Source of the DNA: Rheinheimera sp. EpRS3
GTDB lineage: Bacteria > Pseudomonadota > Gammaproteobacteria > Enterobacterales > Alteromonadaceae
Direction of reading: 5' to 3'
DNA: 64,000 nucleotides
Assembly: GCF_001513785.1 (NCBI RefSeq)
Contig: NZ_LNQS01000001.1
Coordinates: 1,054,001 to 1,118,000, forward strand
Shown in pieces: positions 1-9,229 of the stretch; position 1 is the first letter of the stretch, and every line of letters starts with the position of its first letter. Below the pieces are notes generated by a model that searched no databases, was not told the origin of the DNA, and saw only the letters and a list, made by a program, of their open reading frames with translations. A program made the translations under genes and the position numbers.

Positions 1-57
1 TGTATCGTCATGTTGTGCGCTGTCCTGTGTTGGGCTAAGCAGGACATTAAGCCAGCT

Positions 58-822
58 TCAATGCTGTTGTAAAGCCTTGTTGGGCAGCACTTTGTATTTG
101 CGCTTGTAATAACCGGTAAGCAGGATCATGGCGGTTACACCAATAACGGGTGCCGCCAGCCAGCTAACCAGTTGCCATTGTTCGGGTAGCCATTGTGACA
201 GCATACGGCGGCCACCTGCAGCAAAAAACGCGGTGTAAACAGCAATGCCGCTACCTACCATGCTACTAAAATGTTCAATAATCCAGGCACGCGGTTTTAT
301 TTCTTTTTTATAGACATAAAGGCTGATGGTGCTGGCGGTAACCAGGCTGACTACAGCAAAAATGACCAATAGCGGCATGCCCACTGTTATGCCCTGATAC
401 GCCACATACAATGCTGTCGGGAACAATACCAACACGGGGCCTTGATAAAACCAGCGGCGTAGCATACTGCGATCGGTTTTGGCATGCAGCACGCCAATAG
501 CATGGCGTACGGTAACCCAGGTAAGTAAGCTTAGCAGAAGTAAAAACTGCGATAGCGGAATACGCCATACCAACATGCGTTCAATTTGCGCAGCGGTCAT
601 TTGCTTGCCGGCGGTGTAAATACCGACAGGGTCATATAAACCCATCAGACTCATTACTATGCCTGAGCCGGAAACAATAAGCATAAGATAATAAAACACT
701 TTGCCAGCGTTAATATGCAGCTTACTGCCTTTACGGGCGATAACCGGCAGCCAGTATAGCAGCAAGGCAACGGCACCCAGCGCAATATGCAGATATAGCA
801 GTGTGGTATGAATAAGTGACAT
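58..822 (-). CDS. Multi-pass membrane protein, DUF2306-like
   Basis: A 254-residue protein with about seven hydrophobic segments, so an inner-membrane protein. The N-terminal pattern, a His in the first helix (LYLHIALG) followed by a basic KGSKLHINAGK stretch leading into the next helix, resembles DUF2306-type membrane proteins; no catalytic role can be read. An upstream in-frame ATG at 828 abuts the AGGAGG ribosome site with no gap, whereas the ATG at 822 sits six bases from it, so 822 is the better start. It is transcribed away from a two-component system (952-2731), with a 10-bp inverted repeat between them, so it may be that system's target. The function is unknown; the membrane location is secure. 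Confidence 0.75.
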   Translation of the reverse strand: MSLIHTTLLYLHIALGAVALLLYWLPVIARKGSKLHINAGKVFYYLMLIVSGSGIVMSLMGLYDPVGIYTAGKQMTAAQIERMLVWRIPLSQFLLLLSLLTWVTVRHAIGVLHAKTDRSMLRRWFYQGPVLVLFPTALYVAYQGITVGMPLLVIFAVVSLVTASTISLYVYKKEIKPRAWIIEHFSSMVGSGIAVYTAFFAAGGRRMLSQWLPEQWQLVSWLAAPVIGVTAMILLTGYYKRKYKVLPNKALQQH

Positions 823-880
823 GGTCATCCTCCTTGGTTGGTTGATGCAGCATAACGCTGCAGCTACCCCGGCACAGGTG

Positions 881-913
881 CCAAAAGTCAGGACTTTTTA
901 ATATGACTTTTGG
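881..913. promoter_or_regulatory. Perfect 10-bp inverted repeat between divergent genes, candidate response-regulator site
   Basis: CCAAAAGTCA (881-890) and TGACTTTTGG (904-913) are perfect inverted copies separated by 13 bases, 23 bp from arm to arm, or about two helical turns. They lie between the membrane protein and the histidine kinase. NarL-family regulators often bind inverted heptamer-like arms, so autoregulation is plausible. A transcribed hairpin is the alternative. Confidence 0.4.
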
Positions 914-951
914 CCTATTGCAGTTGGTTTGAAGCTGCGCATAATGACGCT

Positions 952-2094
952 ATGAAAACAAAATTTGATTTTGCCGCGCTTGCGGGTGTCCTGACCTGGC
1001 TAATGGTGTATGGCATCAGTATTTTTATTTTGCAAAGGGTTCAGCCCGGCCAAAGCCAGTGGCTGATTCATTTGTTGTTTCTGATTTACGGCGGCTTGTT
1101 TATAGTGCTTACGCGTGAACAGTCTGACTTTGGCCTACGTGGCCGTTTTGGCCCGCCACTATTGATACTACAGCTACTATTGGCATTTGCACTGCTGTGC
1201 CTGTTACCTGGGCGGTATTTTGAATTTTTGCCGATTCTGACCGTGATCTGGGCGGCGATGCTGCCTTTTGTGATGCGTACCGTGCAGGCTATGCTGATTG
1301 TGATAATCGTTGTGGTGAGCTGGTTTATTATCGTTGCCTGGCAAAGTGGCAATACTGTGTGGATCACTGCCTTGCTGTACGGCAGTTTCCATCTGTTTGC
1401 CGTGTTAGTGCAAAGCAGCACCCGCGATGCCGAAAAGGCCAAAGAAGAGCTGGAGCAAAAGCATCAGCAACTGCAGGCAACTCAGCAGTTACTACAAGCT
1501 GCCTCACGCCAGAGTGAACGCACCCGTATTGCCCGTAACTTGCACGATGTGGTAGGGCACCATTTAACTGCGCTAACCATCCAGCTGCAGGTAGCCAGCC
1601 ATATCACGCAGGGCAAAGCCAAGATACAGGTGGATAAATGCCATCAACTGGCAAAACTATTGCTTTCAGACGTAAGAGAGGCGGTAAGCACCATGCGCCA
1701 GTATGCCGGTGTCACCTTGCTGGATGCAATAACACCGTTGCTTGCTCTGTTGCCAGAGCGGCTTGGAGTAAAGCTGCAGATCCCACCCGACATTATGCTT
1801 AATGATTTACATCAGGCACAGCATTTACTGTGCATGGTACAAGAAGCTATCAGTAACAGCCTGAAGCATAGCGGTGCCAGCCAGATCTATCTTATTGCCA
1901 GTGTAAAACTGCAGCAGTTACAGCTGGTTATTTATGATAACGGCAGTTTGGCGCCACACTGGCAGCCGGGCAATGGCATTAAAGGTATGCAAGAGCGGCT
2001 GGCCGAGTGTGGCGGGCACTTGCAACTGGGTAAACAGCAGCAGGCCATTCAGCTTACTATAACGCTGCCTTATATTGAGGGTGATAATGCATAA
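952..2094 (+). CDS. Sensor histidine kinase, NarL/DesK type
   Basis: A 380-residue membrane histidine kinase. The first 145 residues hold about five membrane helices and no large periplasmic domain. A glutamine-rich coiled coil follows, then a HisKA_3 dimerisation domain with the phospho-acceptor His near residue 198 (RNLHDVVGHHLTAL). The ATPase domain shows the N box (EAISNSLKHSG), a DNG motif and a glycine loop (GNGIKGMQERL). Topology and domain order resemble DesK/LiaS-type sensors of membrane state. A TTG at 910 is in frame upstream, but the ATG at 952 is preferred. The stop overlaps the start of the response regulator by 8 bases, which indicates translational coupling. The stimulus is unknown. 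Confidence 0.92.
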   Translation: MKTKFDFAALAGVLTWLMVYGISIFILQRVQPGQSQWLIHLLFLIYGGLFIVLTREQSDFGLRGRFGPPLLILQLLLAFALLCLLPGRYFEFLPILTVIWAAMLPFVMRTVQAMLIVIIVVVSWFIIVAWQSGNTVWITALLYGSFHLFAVLVQSSTRDAEKAKEELEQKHQQLQATQQLLQAASRQSERTRIARNLHDVVGHHLTALTIQLQVASHITQGKAKIQVDKCHQLAKLLLSDVREAVSTMRQYAGVTLLDAITPLLALLPERLGVKLQIPPDIMLNDLHQAQHLLCMVQEAISNSLKHSGASQIYLIASVKLQQLQLVIYDNGSLAPHWQPGNGIKGMQERLAECGGHLQLGKQQQAIQLTITLPYIEGDNA

Positions 2095-2731
2095 GGTCTT
2101 GTTGGTAGACGATCAGAAATTGATCCGTGATGGCATAACCAGCCTGCTGGCGTTATCGGGCAAAGTAGAAGTTGTGGGTGAGTGCGCAGATGGCTCTGGT
2201 GTAGTGAACGCCTGTATAGCGCTACAACCCCACGTCGTTTTGCTGGATTTATCAATGCCGGTGATGAATGGGGTGCAAACACTGGCTGCCTTACAACAGG
2301 CTGATATTAACATCCCGGTGTTAATTCTTACCACTTTTGATGAACACGAGCTGGTATTAAAAAGTATTGCACTGGGTGCTCGTGGCTTTTTATTAAAAGA
2401 TGTATCACTGGACACCTTAGTGCAGGCCATAGCCACTTTAGCGGCTGGCGGTAGCTGGTTTGCGCCCAATATTACTGAGCGCCTGCTGGGCAGCGTGCGT
2501 GGCAATAAAACCAGCTTTACTATGCCGGTACAACTGGAACCACTAAGTGATAAAGAGTTAGAGATTCTGCAATTAATGGCGGCGGGTTACAGCAATAAAG
2601 AAATTGCCGCCGCGCTTTATAAATCGGAAGGTACAGTAAAAAACCAGTGCTCAGCCATTCTTGCCAAACTAGGAGTGCGGGATCGCACCCGGGCCGTATT
2701 GCTGGCACTGGAGCTTGGGCTAATCAGCTAG
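2087..2731 (+). CDS. Response regulator, NarL/LuxR family
   Basis: 214 residues: an N-terminal receiver domain with acidic residues VDD at 7-9 and phospho-acceptor Asp54 (LLDLSMPVMNG), and a C-terminal LuxR-type helix-turn-helix (LSDKELEILQLMAAGYSNKEIA followed by TVKNQ). It is the partner of the kinase upstream: the reading frames overlap by 8 bases. The likely action is as a DNA-binding activator of nearby genes, perhaps through the inverted repeat at 881-913. Its stop codon overlaps the galE stop codon on the opposite strand within a CTAG tetramer at 2728-2731, so the two genes converge with no space for a separate terminator. Confidence 0.93.
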   Translation: MHKVLLVDDQKLIRDGITSLLALSGKVEVVGECADGSGVVNACIALQPHVVLLDLSMPVMNGVQTLAALQQADINIPVLILTTFDEHELVLKSIALGARGFLLKDVSLDTLVQAIATLAAGGSWFAPNITERLLGSVRGNKTSFTMPVQLEPLSDKELEILQLMAAGYSNKEIAAALYKSEGTVKNQCSAILAKLGVRDRTRAVLLALELGLIS

Positions 2732-3744
2732 CCTTTATAGCCATTAGGGTTAGCCGACTGCCAGCGCCAGCTGTCACCGACCATATCATCCAGTGTTTTT
2801 TCTGCCTGCCAACCCAGCAGCATTTTAGCTTTAGTTGGCTCGGCGTAGCATACCGCTATATCACCGGCGCGGCGCGGCGCTATCTGGTATGGCACTGCTA
2901 CGTTGTTCACCTGGCTAAAAGCTTTTACCATATCCAGCACACTGTAACCGGTGCCGGTACCGAGGTTTATTGCTTCAATGCCATTATGCTGTTCAAGATA
3001 CTGCAGCGCTTTAACATGGCCGCGGGCCAAATCAACTACATGAATATAATCACGCACGCCGGTGCCGTCATGGGTTGAATAGTCATCACCAAATACACTG
3101 AGTTTGTCGCGCTTACCCACGGCGACCTGAGAGATAAACGGCATCAGGTTATTTGGAATACCGTTAGGGTCTTCACCGATACGGCCGCTGTCGTGCGCCC
3201 CCACCGGGTTAAAGTAACGTAACAGGGTAATGCCCCAGTCGGGCTCGGCGCGAACTAAATCTTCCAGAATATGCTCGATCATCAGCTTACTCTGGCCATA
3301 AGGGTTAGTGGCTGAGCGCGCTGCTGTTTCCGGGATGGGCACTTGTTTAGCATCGCCGTATACGGTAGCAGATGAACTAAACACCAGTTTTTTCACCGCA
3401 AAATCGCGCATAACACGGCACAAGGTAACAGTGCCGGCAACATTGTTGTCGTAATAATGTAGCGGTATCTGGGTAGATTCACCCACCGCTTTTAATCCGG
3501 CAAAGTGTATTACAGCGCTGATCTTGTAGTCGGTAAACAGCTGGCGCAGTGCCTGCTCATCACGGATATCACCGGTAATACTGGTAATACTTTTGCCGCT
3601 AAGCTGCTCTACCCGGTGTAAAGCCGCGTCTGAGCTATTGCTGAAGTTGTCAAAGCTCAGCACTTTATAACCAGCGTTCAGCAGTTCCAGCGCGGTGTGG
3701 CTGCCAATATAGCCAGCACCACCGGTTAGTAAAATATGGCTCAT
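2728..3744 (-). CDS. galE: UDP-glucose 4-epimerase
   Basis: 338 residues, the usual GalE length. It interconverts UDP-glucose and UDP-galactose in the Leloir pathway and in making precursors for surface polysaccharides. An N-terminal Rossmann loop (GGAGYIGS, residues 7-14) binds NAD; the short-chain-dehydrogenase catalytic Tyr and Lys are in the NPYGQSK segment near residue 150, and the Ser-Ser-Ala-Thr segment lies just before it (FSSSATVYG). It stands alone here, convergent with the response regulator and upstream of a YciI gene on the same strand. Identification is firm. Confidence 0.95.
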   Translation of the reverse strand: MSHILLTGGAGYIGSHTALELLNAGYKVLSFDNFSNSSDAALHRVEQLSGKSITSITGDIRDEQALRQLFTDYKISAVIHFAGLKAVGESTQIPLHYYDNNVAGTVTLCRVMRDFAVKKLVFSSSATVYGDAKQVPIPETAARSATNPYGQSKLMIEHILEDLVRAEPDWGITLLRYFNPVGAHDSGRIGEDPNGIPNNLMPFISQVAVGKRDKLSVFGDDYSTHDGTGVRDYIHVVDLARGHVKALQYLEQHNGIEAINLGTGTGYSVLDMVKAFSQVNNVAVPYQIAPRRAGDIAVCYAEPTKAKMLLGWQAEKTLDDMVGDSWRWQSANPNGYKG

Positions 3745-3768
3745 ACCAGTCTCCTTGTAATGTTGGCC

Positions 3769-4068
3769 TTAAGGCAGAACTTTCTTAAAAGGTTTAACCG
3801 TTGACCGGGCGTAAACGCCTGCTGCCAGATAAGGATCGGCATCTGCCCAGTGCTGTGCATCCGTTAAAGACGCAAATTCTGCTACCACTAATGAGCCGCT
3901 AAAGCCTGCACTGCCTGGGTCCAGGCTGTCAATGGAAGGTAAAGGCCCGGCTAATAACAGGCGGCCTTCAGCTTTTAGCTGCTCTAAACGGGCCAGGTGT
4001 GCCGGGCGGGTAGCCAAACGCTTATCTAAACTGCTGGCAACATCTTCAGAGTAAATCATATAAAACAT
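3769..4068 (-). CDS. YciI family protein
   Basis: 99 residues beginning [10 protein letters not shown], the length and start expected for YciI. The family has a ferredoxin-like alpha/beta fold with a conserved His-Asp pair; here the RPAHLARL segment and the DADPY segment match the family pattern. The biochemical role of YciI is not settled in most bacteria. The start was chosen at 4068 because the longer open frame to 4221 lacks homology, while AGGAC precedes this ATG at a suitable distance. It sits 24 bases upstream of galE on the same strand, so the two may be co-transcribed. Confidence 0.88.
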   Translation of the reverse strand: MFYMIYSEDVASSLDKRLATRPAHLARLEQLKAEGRLLLAGPLPSIDSLDPGSAGFSGSLVVAEFASLTDAQHWADADPYLAAGVYARSTVKPFKKVLP

Positions 4069-4266
4069 GGGAAAGTCCTTCTGCAGCGCTGATTTTAACT
4101 GGCGCACCTTAGCAGATCCTGAACGTTGTTCCAACGACATTGAACGCATCGGAGCAGTACAGGCTAGGATTTGCTGCAACAGCCTGTTAGCATGCAGAGC
4201 GCTATAACAATAACCGGGCAAAGCCCCGGTATTCTAATAAGAAAAATTCAGGGAGTCCGCGTAGCA

Positions 4267-5679
4267 ATGAAACGTGAACAATTCAGCTCAAGCCTGGGCT
4301 TTGTGCTGGCAGCAGCCGGTTCAGCCGTAGGTATTGGTAATCTGGTCGCCTTTCCGGTGATGGCCAGTAAAAACGGCGGCGCCGCCTTTTTAATCATGTA
4401 TGCCTTTTTCGTCTTCTTTATCTGCTTGCCGGTCATGCTGGCCGAGATGAGCTTAGGCCGTCATACGCGACAAAATCCGCTGGGTGCCTACACTGAAATT
4501 GGCCAAAACCGTGCCTGGCGCACTGTTGGCTGGATGTCAGTTATTACGCCTTTTATGATTGGCGTGTTTTATCTGGTGATCACGGTATGGATTTTTGGTT
4601 ATCTGGCTAAATCGATCATGGGGCAACTGAACGAGCTTGCCGGGCCAGACAGCTTTGGTGTGTTTATTAACAGCAATGAGTTGTTTGTCTATATGGTTGT
4701 GGTGATTGGTCTGACGTTCTTAATTCTGCAAGGCGGCGTAAAGCAAGGCATAGAAAAAGCATCACGTATATTAATGCCAATGCTGTTTATAATGCTGATT
4801 GCGCTGGTGATTTACGTAATGACACTGGACAACGCCATGCTGGGCGTTAAGTTCTTTCTGATCCCCGAGTTCGATAAACTGACTGGCAAGGTGTTAAACG
4901 GTGCTCTGGCGCAGGCGTTTTTCTCGTTGTCACTGGCCATGGGTATCTTAATTACTTACGGCTCGTACATTCAGAAAAACAATAATATTGTGCATGCCGG
5001 TAAAATGGTGGCGGGGTTGTCGGTGTTGGTGGCGTGCTGTTCGGGTTTACTGATTTTGCCTGCAGTATTTTCGTTTAATCCTGACATCCAGTTAAGTACC
5101 TTGTCTGAATCCAGCATCAGTATGATTTTCACCTTTTTACCAAAAATCTTTTTAGCCATGCAGGCCGATATTGGTTATTTCGGTGCCAGCTTTATTGCCG
5201 GGTTCTTCTTTCTACTGGTATTTTTTGCTGCACTAACATCCCTGGTATCAATTATTGAAGTGCCGGTGGCCAGTTTAATGGACGGTAAAGGCGTAAGCCG
5301 GCGTACAGCCTTGTATTCGTTAGGTGCCGTAATGATACTGTTATCGGTTATTTCGGCTTTATCATTTGGCCGGGTTGAAATGTTTAGCAACCTGCTAAGC
5401 TACGGTGGCGTGAATAAGTCATTTTTCGATCTGGTGTATGACATCTTCTACGAAACCATACTGCCGCTTAATGGTTTCCTGTTATGCCTGTTCGTCATTT
5501 ACCGCTGGAAGAAGCATAATCTGGACGCTGAAATCAGCCAAGGTAACAGCACTTTTGCCGGTTCCTTACTGCAAAAATACGTTAACTTCTCGCTGGGTAC
5601 CTTTATCCCGCTGATCCTGGCGGTGATTTTTGTCAATACGGTATCGACGATTTTCTTTGGTAAAAACCTGCTGTTTTAA
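4267..5679 (+). CDS. Sodium-dependent transporter, NSS/SNF family
   Basis: 470 residues with about eleven membrane helices. The first helix carries the family signature (GSAVGIGNLVAFPV followed by NGGAAF), matching the unwound substrate and sodium site of LeuT-type transporters. Members import amino acids or amines with sodium; the substrate cannot be told from sequence here. The start at 4267 follows a GGGAG ribosome site; the longer frame from 4171 has no family similarity. A strong terminator follows at 5701. The gene is divergent from the YciI gene and not obviously in an operon. Confidence 0.92.
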   Translation: MKREQFSSSLGFVLAAAGSAVGIGNLVAFPVMASKNGGAAFLIMYAFFVFFICLPVMLAEMSLGRHTRQNPLGAYTEIGQNRAWRTVGWMSVITPFMIGVFYLVITVWIFGYLAKSIMGQLNELAGPDSFGVFINSNELFVYMVVVIGLTFLILQGGVKQGIEKASRILMPMLFIMLIALVIYVMTLDNAMLGVKFFLIPEFDKLTGKVLNGALAQAFFSLSLAMGILITYGSYIQKNNNIVHAGKMVAGLSVLVACCSGLLILPAVFSFNPDIQLSTLSESSISMIFTFLPKIFLAMQADIGYFGASFIAGFFFLLVFFAALTSLVSIIEVPVASLMDGKGVSRRTALYSLGAVMILLSVISALSFGRVEMFSNLLSYGGVNKSFFDLVYDIFYETILPLNGFLLCLFVIYRWKKHNLDAEISQGNSTFAGSLLQKYVNFSLGTFIPLILAVIFVNTVSTIFFGKNLLF

Positions 5680-5700
5680 ATAAACAGATGTATGAGCAAG

Positions 5701-5722
5701 GGCAGCTTCGGCTGCCTTTTTT
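5701..5722 (+). terminator. Rho-independent terminator of the NSS transporter
   Basis: GGCAGC-TTCG-GCTGCC (5701-5716) followed by six T. This is a classic UUCG-type tetraloop hairpin. Confidence 0.9.
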
Positions 5723-5750
5723 AATCGTTAAGTTTGCCGGAGTCTGATTA

Positions 5751-5769
5751 TGTATTAATATTTAATACA
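5751..5769. promoter_or_regulatory. Palindromic operator and promoter of parDE
   Basis: A 19-bp perfect palindrome (arms TGTATTAA and TTAATACA around a TAT centre) overlaps a plausible -10 TAATAT (5756-5761), which lies 16 bp after a -35-like TTGCCG (5734-5739). The antitoxin's ribosome site GGAGG is at 5777-5781. Ribbon-helix-helix antitoxins such as ParD bind palindromes of this kind and repress their own promoter, so this is the likely autoregulatory site. Confidence 0.65.
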
Positions 5770-5785
5770 ATTTATTGGAGGCATT

Positions 5786-6031
5786 ATGGCACGTAATACA
5801 TCAGTAACCCTTGGCGAGCATTTTGATCACTTTGTTGCTGAGCGTGTGAAGCAGGGGCGCTATCAGTCTGTTAGCGAAGTCGTACGCGCCGGGTTGCGCT
5901 TGCTGGAAGAAGATGAAATTAAGCTAGCACAGCTACGGCGTAAGCTGGAAGCTGCCGAGTTAAGCCCTGTGATAGATAACTTCGATGAGCAGCGTTTTGT
6001 CGCCGAGTTACAGCAGAAATACGGTAAATGA
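5786..6031 (+). CDS. parD: ParD-type antitoxin (ribbon-helix-helix)
   Basis: 81 residues. The N-terminal half is a ribbon-helix-helix DNA-binding fold (NTSVTLGEHFDHFV, then GRYQSVSEVVRAGLRLLEEDE), and the acidic C-terminal tail wraps the toxin in known ParDE complexes. It neutralises the ParE toxin encoded next and represses the operon, very likely through the palindrome at 5751-5769. The stop overlaps the toxin start (ATGA), which is normal for this type II system. Whether it acts as an addiction module or merely persists in the chromosome cannot be judged. Confidence 0.92.
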   Translation: MARNTSVTLGEHFDHFVAERVKQGRYQSVSEVVRAGLRLLEEDEIKLAQLRRKLEAAELSPVIDNFDEQRFVAELQQKYGK

Positions 6032-6324
6032 AACGGCGCTATCAGCTTAGGCAACATGCCAAAGATGATTTGGAGCAAATATGGTTGTATAGCGCAGAGC
6101 AGTGGGGCAAGGCGCAAGCGGATCGTTATCTGTCTCAGTTGTTTCACTGCCTTAACCAATTAGCACATAATCCCGGGCTTGGTAACAGACGGGAGGATGT
6201 CCGGGCCGGCTATTTTAGTTTCAGCATATTGCAACATCGGGTGTTTTATCTGCCGGGTGATACCGGCATTGATGTGATAGCGATAATTCATCAGCGGATG
6301 GATGTAAAATCAGCCAACATTTAA
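6028..6324 (+). CDS. parE: ParE/RelE-superfamily toxin
   Basis: 98 residues with the RelE/ParE fold signature: RYQLRQHAKDDLEQIWLY at the N-terminus, a central helix pair, and C-terminal strands ending VIAIIHQRMD. ParE toxins poison DNA gyrase; RelE relatives cut ribosomal mRNA. Pairing with a ribbon-helix-helix ParD and the missing RelE-type basic catalytic cluster favour the gyrase-poison branch. The start codon overlaps the antitoxin stop by four bases. A bidirectional terminator follows at 6323-6354. Confidence 0.9.
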   Translation: MKRRYQLRQHAKDDLEQIWLYSAEQWGKAQADRYLSQLFHCLNQLAHNPGLGNRREDVRAGYFSFSILQHRVFYLPGDTGIDVIAIIHQRMDVKSANI

Positions 6325-6354
6325 AAACAAAAGGCAGCGAACTCGCTGCCTTTT
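6323..6354. terminator. Bidirectional terminator between parE and proS
   Basis: GGCAGCGA (6333-6340) pairs with TCGCTGCC (6343-6350), with an A-rich run before it and TTTT after it. It can serve the convergent parE and proS transcripts. Confidence 0.85.
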
Positions 6355-6372
6355 CTGTTTTTACACCAGCGT

Positions 6373-8100
6373 TTATTTCGCCAGTTTATGCGCCATGGCT
6401 TCAACTACGGCAGAGATGTCGAGCATTTCTTTCTCACCGCTACGGCGGTTTTTGTATTCCACCTGCTGGTTGTCGAGGTTACGCTCACCAACAACGATGC
6501 TATGCGGAATACCCATCAGCTCCATATCAGCAAACATTACGCCGGGGCGCTCTTTACGGTCGTCGAACAGCACTTCAAAGCCCGCTGCCGTCAGCTCGTT
6601 ATATAAACGCACTGTGGCTTCTTCAATGCGCACTGATTTATGCATATTCATTGGTATTAAGGCAATTTGAAACGGCGCTATGGCATCAGGCCAGATAATG
6701 CCGTATTCATCGTTATTTTGCTCAATAGCCGCGGCGATAATACGTGACACACCCACACCATAACAGCCCATAGTCATGATCTGGTGTTTGCCTTCTTCAT
6801 TCAACACGCCAGCTTTCAGTGCTTGTGAGTAGCGATCGCCTAACTGGAAGATATGGCCGACTTCAATACCGCGTTTTACCACCAGTTTACCTTTGCCGCA
6901 CGGGCTGGCATCACCTTCAACGATATTGCGTAAATCTGCCACGCTGTAATCTTTAATATCACGCTCCCAGTTTACGCCGGTTAAGTGATAACCGTCTTTA
7001 TTGGCACCGCAGATAAAGTCGCTCAGGTGAGCGGCGCTGCGATCAACAATAACCGGAATGGGCATGCCAACCGGGCCCAGTGAGCCAGGGGCAGCGCCAA
7101 TAGCAGCACGGATTTCTTCCTCGCTGGCAAATACCAGCGGGCTTTGTACCTGTGGCAGTTTTTCGGCTTTGATTTCGTTTAGCTCGTGATCGCCACGCAG
7201 TACCAGTGCTACCAGTGTTTGTGGCGCTTTATCATCGGCTTTAGCGGCGTAAACAATCAGGGTTTTGCTTACCAGCGCCATATCCTGCTGTAACAAGGCT
7301 GCGACATCGGCCACGGTTTTTGCATTAGGCGTAGCCACTTCTGCTAAAGCCTGTGTAGCAGCTGCACGTTCGCCCTGTGGTGCTAAAGCTTCGGCCATTT
7401 CGATATTGGCGGCATAATCGCTTTCATCTGAAAACGCGATAGCATCTTCACCTGAGGCTGCCAGCACATGGAATTCATGTGACATACTGCCGCCAATAGC
7501 GCCGGTGTCGGCCAGTACCGGCCGGAAGTCTAACCCTAAGCGGCTGAAAATATTACAATAAGCCTGATACATTGCATTGTAGGTTTGCTGCAGGCTGTCC
7601 TGGCTTAAATGAAAGGAGTAAGCGTCTTTCATTAAAAACTCGCGCGCGCGCATCACACCAAAGCGTGGCCGGCGCTCATCCCGGAATTTAGTCTGAATTT
7701 GATACAGGTTCAGTGGCAGCTGTTTATAGCTGGTAATTTCGCGGCGAACCAGATCTGTAATCACTTCTTCATGCGTTGGCCCAAGAACAAAGTCGCGGGT
7801 GTGTCGGTCTTTAAAGCGCAGCAGCTCGGCATCCATTTTGTCCCAGCGACCAGACTCCTGCCACAGCTCTGCCGGTTGCACCATCGGCATCAGTACTTCA
7901 ATCGCGCCGGCTTTGTTCATCTCTTCACGCACAATTTGTTCTACTTTACGCAGCACCCGCACGCCGGTGGGTAAGTAGGTATACATGCCCGATGCAACAC
8001 GGCGGATCATGCCAGCGCGCAACATTAACTTGTGGCTGATAACTTCGGCATCGGCCGGGGTTTCTTTGATGGTGGATAGTAAGTACTGACTGCTGCGCAT
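6373..8100 (-). CDS. proS: Prolyl-tRNA synthetase
   Basis: 575 residues, close to the 572 of E. coli ProS. It charges tRNA-Pro in the cytoplasm. The start [19 protein letters not shown] aligns with the bacterial ProS start, so the ATG at 8100 was taken rather than the upstream one at 8145. Class II synthetase motifs are visible ([13 protein letters not shown] region; [17 protein letters not shown], motif 2; [10 protein letters not shown], motif 3). An inserted editing domain lies between motifs 2 and 3 (about residues 230-400), as in the bacterial-type enzyme that removes mischarged alanine. It is transcribed after the Kelch gene but separated from it by a terminator. Confidence 0.97.
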   Translation of the reverse strand: MRSSQYLLSTIKETPADAEVISHKLMLRAGMIRRVASGMYTYLPTGVRVLRKVEQIVREEMNKAGAIEVLMPMVQPAELWQESGRWDKMDAELLRFKDRHTRDFVLGPTHEEVITDLVRREITSYKQLPLNLYQIQTKFRDERRPRFGVMRAREFLMKDAYSFHLSQDSLQQTYNAMYQAYCNIFSRLGLDFRPVLADTGAIGGSMSHEFHVLAASGEDAIAFSDESDYAANIEMAEALAPQGERAAATQALAEVATPNAKTVADVAALLQQDMALVSKTLIVYAAKADDKAPQTLVALVLRGDHELNEIKAEKLPQVQSPLVFASEEEIRAAIGAAPGSLGPVGMPIPVIVDRSAAHLSDFICGANKDGYHLTGVNWERDIKDYSVADLRNIVEGDASPCGKGKLVVKRGIEVGHIFQLGDRYSQALKAGVLNEEGKHQIMTMGCYGVGVSRIIAAAIEQNNDEYGIIWPDAIAPFQIALIPMNMHKSVRIEEATVRLYNELTAAGFEVLFDDRKERPGVMFADMELMGIPHSIVVGERNLDNQQVEYKNRRSGEKEMLDISAVVEAMAHKLAK

Positions 8101-8121
8101 CGTAATTCCGTATGGGTACTG

Positions 8122-8152
8122 AAAAAATTGCCGCCATTCTAGCAAGGCGGCA
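8122..8152 (-). terminator. Terminator after the Kelch gene (minus strand)
   Basis: On the minus strand TGCCGCC and GGCGGCA form a 7-bp stem with a 10-base loop, followed by a T run (8127-8122). It separates the Kelch gene from proS. Confidence 0.75.
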
Positions 8153-8161
8153 CAGGCAATT

Positions 8162-9229
8162 CTATTGGAGTTTTATCGGGTGTTTAATCAGCTTGCCGCT
8201 AACCTGTTGGCCACTTGTCATACCACCGACAGAGTACACCTCGCCATCTATCTCTATCAGGCTTCTTAAATCCATTACCGGCGTAGTATCTGCTGCTGTT
8301 AGCCAGCGTTTTTCCCCGGGAGAAAATACCCACACTTTACTATCGGGCTCTGAGGCTGTGCCGTTATAGCCAACGCCATTGTAATTGTATGGGTTCGTGC
8401 TGCCGCCGATAAACACCAGCATATCTTTACCATCCACTTTGGTATTAATGCCCGCCATGCGATACCGTGCGGTACCGGTTGGATGCTCAATAACCCGCCA
8501 GTCGATCTGGTTAGCATTACTACCTACAGTGCCTAAATAGCAAGCCGGTTCACTTTTATACTCACGCTTTTTATCGGCGTAATACTCTAATACTACCCCA
8601 TCACATACCAACATTTGGTTGTCTGCCATAGCGGCTGCTAAACCAAATACTGGCTTGCCTGGAAACGGTGTCGCTTGCGACCAGCGCTGGGTAAAATTAT
8701 CAAATACCTGGACTAAATTGACACTGCCATGATCGCTCCAGCCGCTTATCAGATAGATATAACGGTTCTGATAGGTTAACGCCACGGCGTCATCTACCGG
8801 CACCGGCATATCGTTTAGTTTGGTGTAGCGCTTGGTGATCGGGTCAATACGATAACTGTCTACCGCTGTTCTTTCGCTGCCATCAGCATTGACGCTAAAG
8901 CCACCAAAAACAAAAAAGTTACTGTTTAGCGCCACTGCACTGGCGGCAATACGACCATTGATTTTTTGCGTGCTGGGCACCGCTGGCAGGCTTTGCCAGT
9001 TAAATTCACCTACAGTGTGCATCCACACTTTATTATGAATGTCGCCATGCTGTTTGCCCGGGCCCAGTCCCATAAAGCTGGCAATATAGGTTTTACCGCG
9101 CACAGAGGTGCTGGCAACGGCGTTATTGCTTACCGGTTCGGGTAAATCGGGCAGGGATGTTGCGGATACGGCAACACAGGTTGCTGCAGCTGCCACACTA
9201 CTCAGGTAGCTGATGGATTTCAGTAACAT
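8162..9229 (-). CDS. Secreted Kelch-repeat beta-propeller protein
   Basis: 355 residues with a signal peptide (hydrophobic residues 4-20, alanine-rich cleavage region). The rest is a beta-propeller of Kelch repeats: motifs such as [29 protein letters not shown] and YSVGGM mark the blades. Periplasmic proteins of this kind include sialic acid mutarotase (NanM) and galactose-oxidase-like folds, but no sialic acid genes are nearby and the catalytic residues of neither can be identified. The gene overlaps the 3' end of trmO by 32 bases in another frame and has its own GGAG ribosome site, so the two are probably co-transcribed. The substrate is unknown. Confidence 0.82.
   Translation of the reverse strand: MLLKSISYLSSVAAAATCVAVSATSLPDLPEPVSNNAVASTSVRGKTYIASFMGLGPGKQHGDIHNKVWMHTVGEFNWQSLPAVPSTQKINGRIAASAVALNSNFFVFGGFSVNADGSERTAVDSYRIDPITKRYTKLNDMPVPVDDAVALTYQNRYIYLISGWSDHGSVNLVQVFDNFTQRWSQATPFPGKPVFGLAAAMADNQMLVCDGVVLEYYADKKREYKSEPACYLGTVGSNANQIDWRVIEHPTGTARYRMAGINTKVDGKDMLVFIGGSTNPYNYNGVGYNGTASEPDSKVWVFSPGEKRWLTAADTTPVMDLRSLIEIDGEVYSVGGMTSGQQVSGKLIKHPIKLQ

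Noticed and set aside
1..57. Hairpin TGTCCTG/CAGGACA at 21-46.
   Set aside because: No T run follows on either strand, and the upstream sequence is outside the window, so no role can be given.
4171..4266. N-terminal extension of the NSS transporter.
   Set aside because: The 32 extra residues have no family similarity, and a ribosome site lies before the ATG at 4267.
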